This document shows, one piece after another, positions 1 to 6,911 of a stretch of 13,537 bases of DNA. Both the position numbers and the translations under genes were made by a program. Source of the DNA: Candidatus Bathyarchaeota archaeon (GTDB taxonomy: Archaea > Thermoproteota > Bathyarchaeia > TCS64); the NCBI GenBank assembly GCA_030691555.1, contig JAUYEB010000139.1:1-13537 (forward strand). Direction: 5' to 3'. The notes beneath the pieces were generated by a model that was not told the origin of the DNA, ran no database searches, and saw only the letters and a list, made by a program, of their open reading frames with translations. The stretch's first letter is position 1, and the number at the start of each line of letters is the position of its first letter.

Positions 1-1703
1 ATCGGCGCCTCGTCGTAGGACAGGATCTGCTCGGCTTGAGCGTACAGCTCGGCCCGCTTCTTGATGTCGGTCTCCACCATCGCCTTGTCCACCAGCGCGT
101 CAAACGTCTTGCTGCTCCAGTTGGTGCTGTTCTGGGCCGACCCGGTGTGGAAGACTTCCTTGTCAAAGTAGCTGGCATCCGGGTAGTCCATGCACCAGCC
201 GAGCCGGAAGATCTGCGGCGCGTCTGTCTGCATGGTCGTCAGGTACACCTTCCATTCCTGGTTGGCGACCTTGACAGTCACGCCCAGGGCCTTCTGCCAC
301 ATCTGCTGAATCGCCTCGGCGATCTTCTTGTGGCCTTCCGAGGTGTTGTACATCAGGGTGATCTCACCCAGCTTGGTCACGTCGGCGAAGCCGGCTTCCG
401 TCAAGAGCGCCTTGGCCTTGACCGCATCGGACTTCACGCCGAGGTTCGGGTAGTCCTTGATGGTGGGGGCCGCCACCAGGCCGGGGCGGGCGAACCACTG
501 CGCCGGCTCCTGGCCACCCTTGGTCACGTTGGCAATCAAGCTCACGCGATCGATGGCCATGGAGAAGGCCTGCCGTACCTTCACGTTGTCGAAGGGCTTC
601 TTCTTGACGTTGAAGCCGTAGTAGTACGTGCAGTAGCTGGGGCCGGTCATCAGTTCCTTGGACAGCTTGGGATCGGCCTTGATGCGGTCAATGTCCGCCA
701 GGGGAGCGCCGACCACATCCTGCTTGCCGGTCTCGTAGTTGGCCATGGCCGGCGTCTCATCCAGCATGTACCCGGTAACTTCGTTGATCTTGGGCTTGGG
801 GATGGCGGCCGTGCCGGGCCAGAACGGGTTGGCGATGATGGTGATGGAAGCCTCGTGCACCCACTCCTTGAGGGTGTACGGGCCGTAACCCTGGTAGAAA
901 CCGGCTTCCGTCCAGCGGTCGCCCTTCTCTTCAATGAGCCACTGGGGCTGCGCGTGGATCTGCCACATACCCGCGATGTTGGGGAAGAAGCCGACCGGCT
1001 CCTTGATGGTGATGGTGAGGGTGTCTGTGTTCACCGCCCTCACGGCCACGGCATCTCCCAGCTTCGTCAGCTCGGCGGCCGAGAGCTTGGCCGTATCGGC
1101 GGTGTTGAACTCCTCGGCGCCCTTGATGAACGCGGTATAAACGTACGCGTAGAGAGATGCCGTCTTGGGGTCCAGGACGCGCTTGATGGCATAGACGAAA
1201 TCCATGGCGTTGACCACTCGGTCGGCGCCCGCGGCGTCCTTTACTACCTCAACCTTGCCCGCGGCGGTGTTGTACTTGACCCACTTCACGTCCTTGCGAA
1301 GGTTGAATGTGTAGGTCAAGCCATCCGCGGAGAGCGTCCACTTCTCGGCCATACCCGGCTGGGTCTCGTTGGTGACTTCGTCAATGCGGGTCAGGCCAAC
1401 CGTGGTCTCCTCCACAATCTGCAGAGAAGAGGTGTCGGTGCCCAGCGCCGTATCAAGGGTCGGCACATCACCCGGACCGAAATTGGCGAAGATCTTGCCC
1501 GTGATGGGCATGGGGGTTGGGGTCACAACCTTGACAACTTCCTTGGTGACCTCTTTGGTGACCTCTTTGACGACCTCTTTGGTGACCTCTTTGGTGATGA
1601 CAACGGGGGTCGCTGTGGGACCTGGGGTCGCTGCCCCACCGCAGGCGGTGCCGATGAGGCTAATGACGATAGCCATCATCAGCAGGAAATAGATGCGCTT
1701 CAT
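1..1703 (-). CDS. ABC transporter substrate-binding lipoprotein, peptide/opine type (partial, C-terminus off window)
   Basis: Extracellular solute-binding protein of the OppA/DppA class (SBP_bac_5 family), which captures oligopeptides or similar solutes and hands them to an ABC permease. About 567 codons are visible; the C-terminus lies beyond the left edge, and so would any permease genes downstream. The start is the ATG at 1701-1703, preceded by AGGAGGG about 8 nt upstream. Residues 1-20 form a basic-then-hydrophobic signal peptide ending in GTA before Cys21, a likely lipidation site, although Gly at -3 is not canonical. A low-complexity linker with five [TV]KEV repeats (residues 37-56) separates the anchor from the folded domain. 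The body carries family hallmarks: LPxDVxW-like 'LRKDVKW', 'GYGPYTLKEW', 'AFSMAIDR' and 'GWCMDYPDA'. Substrate cannot be read from sequence. Its own promoter lies at 1870-1898. Seen: ORF, signal, motifs; inferred: peptide-type substrate. Confidence 0.92.
   Translation of the reverse strand, partial: MKRIYFLLMMAIVISLIGTACGGAATPGPTATPVVITKEVTKEVVKEVTKEVTKEVVKVVTPTPMPITGKIFANFGPGDVPTLDTALGTDTSSLQIVEETTVGLTRIDEVTNETQPGMAEKWTLSADGLTYTFNLRKDVKWVKYNTAAGKVEVVKDAAGADRVVNAMDFVYAIKRVLDPKTASLYAYVYTAFIKGAEEFNTADTAKLSAAELTKLGDAVAVRAVNTDTLTITIKEPVGFFPNIAGMWQIHAQPQWLIEEKGDRWTEAGFYQGYGPYTLKEWVHEASITIIANPFWPGTAAIPKPKINEVTGYMLDETPAMANYETGKQDVVGAPLADIDRIKADPKLSKELMTGPSYCTYYYGFNVKKKPFDNVKVRQAFSMAIDRVSLIANVTKGGQEPAQWFARPGLVAAPTIKDYPNLGVKSDAVKAKALLTEAGFADVTKLGEITLMYNTSEGHKKIAEAIQQMWQKALGVTVKVANQEWKVYLTTMQTDAPQIFRLGWCMDYPDASYFDKEVFHTGSAQNSTNWSSKTFDALVDKAMVETDIKKRAELYAQAEQILSYDEAP
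1536..1595 (-). repeat. Five 12-bp in-frame tandem repeats encoding the [TV]KEV linker
   Basis: Five consecutive 12-bp units (plus-strand form close to CTCTTTGGTGAC) encode T/V-K-E-V at residues 37-56 of the substrate-binding lipoprotein, just after the lipidated cysteine. The alternating Lys/Glu/Val pattern suggests an extended or helical spacer between membrane anchor and binding domain. Similar Thr/Lys/Glu/Val-rich linkers are common in Chloroflexota binding lipoproteins (from memory). Near-identical units make copy number prone to slippage. Confidence 0.9.
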
Positions 1704-2043
1704 GGAAATGCCCTCCTCTAACTTAGTACGAGACATGCGGATACCGGATAGTCGTTCCCGATCCTAGCACCAACTTTCTGCACCCCACCCCCTTTCAACT
1801 TTGGTGATGACCTCCGTTAGCCAGAGAGAACGCGACCCCGTACCAGTCGCGGGCCAAGTCTTGACCTTCATTTTATACGATATGCCAGGGAAAGTCAAGA
1901 GGGGCGTTCGCCCGACTATCTGCCAACCAAGACGGCGGCACTACATCTCGTGCTCTGGCTCCGTAACATCACTACATGTAGTATCTGTCCGGCGCTACCC
2001 AGGACCAGTGCGCTGCCGGCCTTCCTCTGTTCGGCCCCACGGG
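1704..2043. other. Intergenic region upstream of the binding-protein gene (340 bp)
   Basis: No credible gene. It holds the minus-strand promoter at 1870-1898 and an untranslated leader of about 160 nt. Inside the leader is a CGCGAC/GTCGCG inverted repeat (1831-1836 with 1846-1851, 9-nt loop). Just upstream of the -35 is a tight GGGCG/CGCCC hairpin (1902-1913) that might partly terminate transcripts arriving from the methyltransferase gene, although no clean T-run follows it. A perfect 12-bp palindrome, ACTACATGTAGT, lies at 1971-1982, roughly 110 bp upstream of the predicted transcription start. Confidence 0.6.
1870..1898 (-). promoter_or_regulatory. Sigma70-type promoter for the substrate-binding lipoprotein
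   Basis: On the minus strand, TTGACT (1893-1898) is followed by exactly 17 bp and TAAAAT (1870-1875). Each box is one base from consensus and the spacing is optimal. Predicted transcription start is near 1863, giving a 160-nt leader before the ATG at 1703. The surrounding DNA is much richer in G+C, so the match stands out. Confidence 0.75.
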
Positions 2044-2805
2044 CTACCCCGGCGCGCGCGCCACCACCACCATATTCGGCGACGCGGTCTCGTCAAACCC
2101 GGAGCCCAGAAAATCCCCAAACAACGTGATATCCCGGAACCCCAGCCTGGCAAGACGCGGTATCAGATCCCCTTGCAGCACGGCGCGCTGAGGCGTGGAG
2201 TCCTCTGAGAAGGACCAACTCCCCGCGGTCTTCACAAACGTCACAATGTGGAACGTGATCGACTCTGGCCCCAGGTCAATGAACCGAAAGAAGAGGTACT
2301 CCGTTCCCTGGACTTCCCTGCTCGCCACGCCCATGAACCGCCGCTTCTGCGACAAAATGGCATCGTAGTTGTTGTTCTGCAGAAGCAGCACTCCGCCCGG
2401 ACGCAACACGCCGCGGAAGTCATCCAGGGCATCGTCCAGCGCCGCCCCGTCCAGCAGATGCGGCAGCGAGTTGCCAAGACAGGTCACGGCGTCATAGGGG
2501 CCGGGCGCCTTCTCCCGATGTTCTCCCAGCCCCGCAACCAAAAAGCGAACGGCCAGTGTGCCCGCGTTCGCCCTGCCACGGTCAATCATCGGTTGGCTCA
2601 GGTCCGTGCCCGTGACCTCCAAGCCCCAGCGAGCGAACTCCATGGCATGTTGGCCGGTGCCGCAGGCGGCATCCAACACCGAACGCACCTGGAAGCTGTC
2701 AAAGAGCTGACGCAGAAAGCCTGCCTCGCTCTTCAGCCGGGCTTCCCAGTCCGTCATCAAGTCGTAGCCGGCGGCAAACTGGTCGTACAGGGGTACTTCC
2801 GCCAT
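2044..2805 (-). CDS. Class I SAM-dependent methyltransferase, glycine/sarcosine N-methyltransferase-like
   Basis: A 253-residue Rossmann-fold methyltransferase. Motif I is LDAACGTGQHA (residues 44-54), the acidic residue after beta-2 is Asp68 (TGTDLS), a 'CLGNSLPHLLD' segment spans 109-119, and the motif III region is VLRPGGVLLL (133-142). The N-terminal YDLMTDWEARLKSE stretch and the CLGNS segment resemble bacterial glycine/sarcosine/dimethylglycine N-methyltransferases, so a small-molecule amine acceptor is a reasonable guess, but the substrate is not proven. The ATG at 2805 has AGGAG about 7 nt upstream. It begins 17 bp after the cinA-like stop and is probably cotranscribed with that gene. 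Methyltransferase fold: confident; substrate: inference from local similarity. Confidence 0.85.
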   Translation of the reverse strand: MAEVPLYDQFAAGYDLMTDWEARLKSEAGFLRQLFDSFQVRSVLDAACGTGQHAMEFARWGLEVTGTDLSQPMIDRGRANAGTLAVRFLVAGLGEHREKAPGPYDAVTCLGNSLPHLLDGAALDDALDDFRGVLRPGGVLLLQNNNYDAILSQKRRFMGVASREVQGTEYLFFRFIDLGPESITFHIVTFVKTAGSWSFSEDSTPQRAVLQGDLIPRLARLGFRDITLFGDFLGSGFDETASPNMVVVARAPG

Positions 2806-2822
2806 GCGGTGTCTCCTGCAGA

Positions 2823-4139
2823 TTACTTGGCTGGTGGACCAGCCTGTTGCCCAAGCAAACTCTGGCGCAACAGATTCAGAGCAGTCAGCGCACCCAGCCG
2901 CCTCATCTCGGAGATAGCGGTGGCGTAGCTGATGGACGCGATGCGTGGCTCCGTCTTGCCGTCGTCCAGCGCGACAAAGATGGTTCCCACCGGCTGAGGC
3001 TCGCCGCTATGAGCATCCAGGGCGCCTGCCAGGGCCAGGCCCAGCGTGGCGCCCAGGCGAACCCTGGTCGTTCGCGCCAGGGCAGCTGCCCCGGCCGGGC
3101 TCACCGGCCCCTGGGCGGCAAGCACGGCGGCATCTACGCCAAGCGCCACCAGGGCTGGCCGGGACTCGGCAACCAGCCCACCAGCGAAGCAGGACTGACG
3201 CCCCGGCGCTTCGGCGAACAGGCCGCTCAATGCGCCGCCGGTGCCATAGTCCAGCGTGGCCACGGACTGGCCGCTCCCCCCCAGCAGGTCGCAAACAACA
3301 TCCTGCGGCGTCTCGTCATCCACACCGTAGACAGCATCGCCCAGGGCAGCACGAATGCCCGCCTCAACCGGTGTGATGACTGCCCTGGCTGCTGCCTCGT
3401 CCGCGGCCTTGGCGGTCAGCCTCAAATGAACGCCATCGCTCTTCGCATAGGTCCCGATGGTTGGGTTGGCAGACCTCAGAAAGGCGCGGATCTTCTCCTC
3501 CGCTTGGGACTCTCCAACCCCCAGCACCTTCAGCGTGCGGGAGACAATGACGACCCCACTCACCAGCCGGCGCAGCCGCGGCCTCACCTCGTGCTCCCAC
3601 ATGCGCCGCATCTCAGAGGGCACGCCCGGCATGGCAACCACAATGAGGGGAGCACCGGCCGCGCCGTCTGTGGCCGCGCCATCTCCAGCCACGCCGCGTT
3701 CCGGGCCTGCCCTGGGACGTTCCACCCACCATCCGGGCGCGCTGCCCACCGGGTTCGGAATCGCCTGCGCCGACGCGATAAGCGTGGCCTGCTTCAGGTT
3801 GCTCGCCGGCATTTGGCGGCCCAGCCTGGCAAATCGCGCCGTCAGTTGGGCCTCCAACTCCGGCTGGACCACCATGGATTCACCCAGCAGCGCGGCGATG
3901 GCCTCGCGCGTCAGGTCATCCTCCGTGGGACCCAGGCCGCCGGTGACGGTCACGACATCGGAGCGAGACAACGCCCGTTGCAGGGTCTCCACCAGGCGGT
4001 CCAGGTTGTCGCCCACCTGGGATATATAGAAGCAGTCAATTCCCAGGGCAGGCAATTCCGAGGCCAGATAGGCGGCATTTGTATCCACGATCTGGCCCAG
4101 TAAGAGCTCCGTGCCAACAGAGATAAGTTCAGCCCTCAT
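2823..4139 (-). CDS. cinA: CinA-family protein: molybdopterin-binding-like domain plus degenerate PncC (nicotinamide-nucleotide amidase) domain
   Basis: The 438 residues match CinA length and order. The N-terminal MoCF-biosynthesis/COG1058 domain (about 1-175) shows ISVGTELLLGQIVDTNA (6-22), TVTGGLGPTEDDLTREA (64-80) and MPGVPSEM (170-177). A middle domain follows, then a C-terminal PncC-like domain (about 280-430). CinA is linked to pyridine-nucleotide salvage: ADP-ribose or ADP-containing pyrophosphate cleavage and NMN deamidation. Two oddities stand out. Where active PncC proteins carry AESCTGG with the nucleophilic Ser, this protein reads TLDYGTGG (295-302), with Tyr298 in the Ser position. 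A Gly/Ala-rich insert of about 23 residues (141-163) sits before the MPGVPSEM loop. The start is fixed because the codon before ATG 4139 is an in-frame TGA; no strong Shine-Dalgarno sequence is visible. The amidase half is probably inactive (inference). Confidence 0.9.
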   Translation of the reverse strand: MRAELISVGTELLLGQIVDTNAAYLASELPALGIDCFYISQVGDNLDRLVETLQRALSRSDVVTVTGGLGPTEDDLTREAIAALLGESMVVQPELEAQLTARFARLGRQMPASNLKQATLIASAQAIPNPVGSAPGWWVERPRAGPERGVAGDGAATDGAAGAPLIVVAMPGVPSEMRRMWEHEVRPRLRRLVSGVVIVSRTLKVLGVGESQAEEKIRAFLRSANPTIGTYAKSDGVHLRLTAKAADEAAARAVITPVEAGIRAALGDAVYGVDDETPQDVVCDLLGGSGQSVATLDYGTGGALSGLFAEAPGRQSCFAGGLVAESRPALVALGVDAAVLAAQGPVSPAGAAALARTTRVRLGATLGLALAGALDAHSGEPQPVGTIFVALDDGKTEPRIASISYATAISEMRRLGALTALNLLRQSLLGQQAGPPAK

Positions 4140-4331
4140 TCATACACCCAAACACCAGCGCGCGCCAAAATGCTCCACCATGCGCCAACAGGCAAGAGCG
4201 TGCATCGAGGGGAACACTCCATTCCGCCGAAAGTACTCTATGCCTGGCGGCACAATGAACGATGAAAATGGCATCTAGCCTATTCGCAAGTTCGGCTCGG
4301 TGGCAGTCTTTAAGCTGGATTGATCTCCTTG

Positions 4332-4391
4332 CCTCGACGGTAGAAGCATGAGGCGGAGTGGCGGCCGGTACGGTCGCGAGCCCAGCAGGCG
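4332..4391 (+). repeat. Direct repeat, copy 1 of 2 (about 60 bp)
   Basis: Begins CCTCGACGGTAGA and contains GGTCGCGAGCCCAG near its end. By hand alignment it matches 4481-4540 over its whole length with about ten differences and a 1-bp gap. The copies are 149 bp apart. Confidence 0.75.
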
Positions 4392-4459
4392 ACCGCGCAT
4401 CCGACTGTATTGGCTGCGGAGGACCGAAGCCCGTGCTGGGCTCGCGGGCGTCTCGCCCG
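4375..4459. repeat. 13-bp inverted repeat adjoining a tight GC hairpin
   Basis: CGCGAGCCCAGCA (4375-4387) is exactly inverted as TGCTGGGCTCGCG (4434-4446), with 46 bp between the arms. The right arm runs into CGGGCG-TCT-CGCCCG (4445-4459), a 6-bp stem with a 3-nt loop. The left arm is also the conserved tail of direct repeat 1; its 11-bp core recurs in direct repeat 2 (4523-4533). Confidence 0.7.
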
Positions 4460-4480
4460 TCCGTCGCTCTAGCCTCTTGG

Positions 4481-4540
4481 CCTCGACGGTAGAGACATGG
4501 GGGGAGTGGCGACCGGGACGGTCGCGAGCCCAGTGGGCGG
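4481..4540 (+). repeat. Direct repeat, copy 2 of 2 (about 60 bp)
   Basis: The second copy also begins CCTCGACGGTAGA and carries ACGGTCGCGAGCCCAG. The best-conserved parts are the first 13 bp and the 16-bp GC-rich tail. Two copies in one intergenic gap suggest local duplication or a dispersed intergenic repeat family. Confidence 0.75.
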
Positions 4541-4663
4541 CGTCACACCAGCCTCCTCGCTCCTTACCTCCCACCGCACACGCCACGGCCATTTTCGAGG
4601 TAGGACACGGCCACCCGGCCCGTCCACCTGCACCGCCGCTGCCTTAGACGCCTGTCTCAACGC

Positions 4664-5527
4664 CTAAAGGCGACGCAGTACGCCCCGGAGCAGCGAAACA
4701 AACCTGGGCGCTGCCTTTGCCGCGTTGGCCAGAACCTCCTCGTGACCGAGGGGACCTTCGATGCCATGCTGACCGGCACCGGCTGCCGCGCCGGGCGTGG
4801 GCAGAGGGATAACGTTGGAGATCATGGACACCCCCAGCACCCGCATGGCGCTGTGCCGCGCCACCACCACCTCCGACGCCGTGGACATGCCAACGGCGTC
4901 GGCGCCGATGACACGGAGGAAATGCACCTCGGCTGGCGTCTCGTACGAGGGGCCGCCCAGCATCACGTAGACGCCCTCACGCAGCGAGAACCCCAACTCC
5001 GCTGCCACCTGGCGCGCAAGATCGCGCAGGCCAGGATCATAGGCCTGGCTCATATCCGGGAAGCGGGGACCCAGCAGCGGGTCGTTGGGACCGTACAGCG
5101 GATTGTGACCAATCATGCCCGGCAGGTTCAGATGATCGGAGATCAGCATCAAGTCCCCCGCCAGATAGGCCGGGTTCAGGCCGCCCGCGGCATTGGTCAC
5201 CATGAGAACGCCGCAGCCGATGGCCTTGAGCACGCGAACGGGAAACGTGATCTGCTGCGGCGAATAGCCCTCATAGGCGTGCAGCCGGCCCTGCAGGACT
5301 GCGACGGTCTTCCCCTCCATCTGCCCAAAAACCATCTCTCCCTTGTGCCCTTCCACCGTGGTGGGGGCGAAGCCGGGGATCTCCCGATACGGGATGTGAA
5401 CCGGGCCTTCTACCGACTCGGCCAGGCTGCCCAAACCAGAGCCCAGGATGATCCCCACACTGGGGCGTTGCCGCTGCCGCGCAAGGACGAAGGCAGCCGC
5501 CGCGTCAATGTCATTCGCCAGTGTCAT
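4664..5527 (-). CDS. punA: Purine nucleoside phosphorylase, trimeric PNP family
   Basis: A 287-residue protein of full length for the trimeric inosine/guanosine phosphorylases, which split purine ribonucleosides and deoxyribonucleosides with phosphate in purine salvage (cytosolic). Visible family motifs are the phosphate loop GIILGSGLG (25-33), VEGHKGEM (58-65), QGRLHAYEG (79-87), VTNAAGGLN (110-118), GGPSYETPAE (191-200, with the base-binding Glu196), VGMSTASEV (212-220) and MISN (235-238, Asn238 in the base-recognition position). The Glu/Asn pair argues for 6-oxopurine nucleosides rather than methylthioadenosine. A short Pro/Gly/Ala-rich loop follows Asn238. The ATG at 5527 has AGGAG about 5 nt upstream and lies 36 bp after the DnaC-like stop, so it is probably the last gene of that operon. 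Confidence 0.95.
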   Translation of the reverse strand: MTLANDIDAAAAFVLARQRQRPSVGIILGSGLGSLAESVEGPVHIPYREIPGFAPTTVEGHKGEMVFGQMEGKTVAVLQGRLHAYEGYSPQQITFPVRVLKAIGCGVLMVTNAAGGLNPAYLAGDLMLISDHLNLPGMIGHNPLYGPNDPLLGPRFPDMSQAYDPGLRDLARQVAAELGFSLREGVYVMLGGPSYETPAEVHFLRVIGADAVGMSTASEVVVARHSAMRVLGVSMISNVIPLPTPGAAAGAGQHGIEGPLGHEEVLANAAKAAPRFVSLLRGVLRRL

Positions 5528-5563
5528 GCTTCTCCTTGTAGTGCGCCGCCAGCGAGGGCAGAC

Positions 5564-6430
5564 TCAAGCCCCGCCCCCCGCGGCGTCGCTCTCTTGCGCT
5601 TGACGATACGAACGGGCGGCGTTGTAGATTACCTTGGCGATCAGGCGATTGCCCAGCCGGTCGGCGACCCTGGCGCCCAACTTGTCCGCCCACTCGTTCG
5701 GACCGATGTTCAAGGTGACCACCGTGGGCAGCCGTTCCACGCCGCGGTAATCCAGGATCTGGTACAGCTTCTCGCGCACCCAGGGGGTGTCGCTCTCCGC
5801 CGCCAGATCATCCAGCACCAGCACCGGCGCCCGCCGGATGGTCTCCAGCCGGTCCAGGAGGTTCATGGAGCCCGATTCGCCCACGCTGCGCACATACAGG
5901 CTCTCCTCGTCGTAGGCGTGGCGCAGAAACTCCATCAGATCCGGCACACGCATGAAGAGGACTGGCCGGCCCTTCGCTCGTAGATTTAGGGCGATGGCGG
6001 CGGCCAGGTGCGTCTTACCGCTGCCGTTGGGCCCGTGCAGCACCAACCAGCCCTTGGGATCGCGCGCGAAGGCGATGGCGGCCTCGTAGGCGAACTGCGC
6101 GCCCTCAACGACCCTAAAGTGGGTGAAGTCGCATTTCAGCAGGTCACCGCGCAGGGAGGAGAAGCCATCCAGGATGCCGAGCCGCCGCTTCATGAGGGTA
6201 TCACAGGCCGGGCACTCAATGAGCTTGCCGAAATCGGGGTGGCCGTAGGGCACCTGCCGGCGCACGTAGCCCGCGCCCTGGCAGACCGGGCAGGCCGCTG
6301 ACTCAGAAGAGGTCAGTCGGTCGTTCCCACTCGCCCTTTTTCTCCTGCTCCCGGACTCCGCGGAGCTCTTCCTCGTCATACTTTGTCTCACGGGACGAAG
6401 GGCGTCTTGTAGACTTTGGGGTTGTGGCAT
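5564..6430 (-). CDS. DnaC/IstB-type AAA+ ATPase with N-terminal zinc-binding motif (putative helicase loader)
   Basis: A 288-residue ORF. After a basic, low-complexity head (1-40) come CPVC (47-50) and CPAC (73-76), a likely zinc-binding pair. The ATPase follows: Walker A GPNGSGKT (133-140), Walker B VLVLDDLA (203-210), a sensor-like TLN segment and a terminal RVADRLGNR with the candidate arginine finger. Members load the replicative helicase (DnaC, DnaI) or assist transposition (IstB). Pairing with a DnaD-domain gene and absence of an IS21 transposase favour replication. ATG 6430 is backed by AAGGA about 9 nt upstream but makes the gene overlap its upstream neighbour by 128 bp. ATG 6379 is an alternative with poorer spacing. 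No ATG or GTG start lies between 6379 and the zinc motif, so a sizeable overlap is unavoidable unless a rare start codon is used. Function confident; exact start uncertain. Confidence 0.88.
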   Translation of the reverse strand: MPQPQSLQDALRPVRQSMTRKSSAESGSRRKRASGNDRLTSSESAACPVCQGAGYVRRQVPYGHPDFGKLIECPACDTLMKRRLGILDGFSSLRGDLLKCDFTHFRVVEGAQFAYEAAIAFARDPKGWLVLHGPNGSGKTHLAAAIALNLRAKGRPVLFMRVPDLMEFLRHAYDEESLYVRSVGESGSMNLLDRLETIRRAPVLVLDDLAAESDTPWVREKLYQILDYRGVERLPTVVTLNIGPNEWADKLGARVADRLGNRLIAKVIYNAARSYRQAQESDAAGGGA

Positions 6431-6911
6431 CGTGGCGTTTCCTTGATTTGGACGGCGGGTCCCAGCTGCCGGTCGCTTTGTGCTGGCGCAAAATCTTCTC
6501 CACGGTGGCCAGCCGGCGGTGATTGCTCTTCACGGCGCGCCCGATGGCCTCACGCCAACCGGCCAGGTCCGGGAACTCGTCCACCAGGCCGATCAGGGTC
6601 TCGCGCACCTTGGGCGTAATTCGTTGGTAGGGCTCAATTTCCTGCGCGTAGAGGGTCATCACCTGGCCCAGGAGCGGGTCTTCCAGCTCCAGCAGCGCCG
6701 AAAGGTGGCCAACCCGCAGGGGAGAGTATCCCAAGGCGATAGCGTCGCCAATGGCCGTCAGGACCGCGGGGGCGCCATGGGCCTGAACCAGGGGCGCCAG
6801 CGCCTCGTAGTCCTCCTGCCGCAGGGGGGAACCGCCTCGCGCCGCTTGCAGTCGGTAGATCACCTCGCCAAAGGCCGCTGCATCGGATGAGGAGAGGGCG
6901 CTCTGACTCAT
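6303..6911 (-). CDS. DnaD-domain primosomal protein
   Basis: A 202-residue protein. The segment around 85-150 (LYAQEIEPYQRITPKVRE, then WREAIGRAVKSN and LATVEKILRQ, ending near TGSW) fits the helical DnaD/DnaB_2 domain that binds DNA during primosome assembly and replication restart in Firmicutes-type systems. Residues 1-80 are a predicted helical N-terminal region; residues 151-202 are a charged, probably disordered tail overlapping the next gene in another frame. The ATG at 6911 overlaps the previous gene's stop in an ATGA junction and has no clear Shine-Dalgarno, which suggests translational coupling. Immediate pairing with a DnaC-like ATPase supports a helicase-loading role. Domain call by pattern only. 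Confidence 0.8.
   Translation of the reverse strand: MSQSALSSSDAAAFGEVIYRLQAARGGSPLRQEDYEALAPLVQAHGAPAVLTAIGDAIALGYSPLRVGHLSALLELEDPLLGQVMTLYAQEIEPYQRITPKVRETLIGLVDEFPDLAGWREAIGRAVKSNHRRLATVEKILRQHKATGSWDPPSKSRKRHDATTPKSTRRPSSRETKYDEEELRGVREQEKKGEWERPTDLF

Larger units (their letters stand above)
4140..4663. other. Gene-free intergenic region with repeats (524 bp) between punA and cinA
   Basis: Short ORFs exist on both strands but none has a domain-like sequence or a convincing ribosome-binding site, and they run across repeated DNA. The stretch holds two diverged copies of a 60-bp unit (4332-4391 and 4481-4540), a 13-bp inverted repeat and a tight GC hairpin. I could not find a strong promoter for cinA or an intrinsic terminator for punA. 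The region could be an untranslated spacer or the remnant of a small repeat element. Confidence 0.6.

Noticed and set aside
36..1721. Long plus-strand open frame (561 codons) across the binding-protein gene
   Set aside because: Antisense shadow of a clear SBP_bac_5 gene in GC-rich DNA; its translation is His/Gly/Val/Arg-rich with no domain and no ribosome site.
1801..2208. 135-codon plus-strand ORF across the promoter region
   Set aside because: It covers a strong minus-strand promoter and the end of the methyltransferase gene; no domain-like sequence.
2847..4103. Long plus-strand frame opposite cinA
   Set aside because: Shadow of the CinA gene; composition is Gln/Gly/Arg/His-rich and matches no family I recognise.
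4275..4660. Small ORFs on both strands in the 4140-4663 gap
   Set aside because: They run through the direct repeats, are Arg/Pro/Ala-rich, overlap each other and lack convincing ribosome-binding sites.
4742..5983. 413-codon plus-strand frame across punA and the DnaC-like gene
   Set aside because: It crosses two well-supported minus-strand genes and their junction, with shadow-type composition.
5564..6430. IstB helper of an IS21 element
   Set aside because: No IstA-type transposase or terminal repeats nearby; the DnaD-domain neighbour favours a helicase loader.
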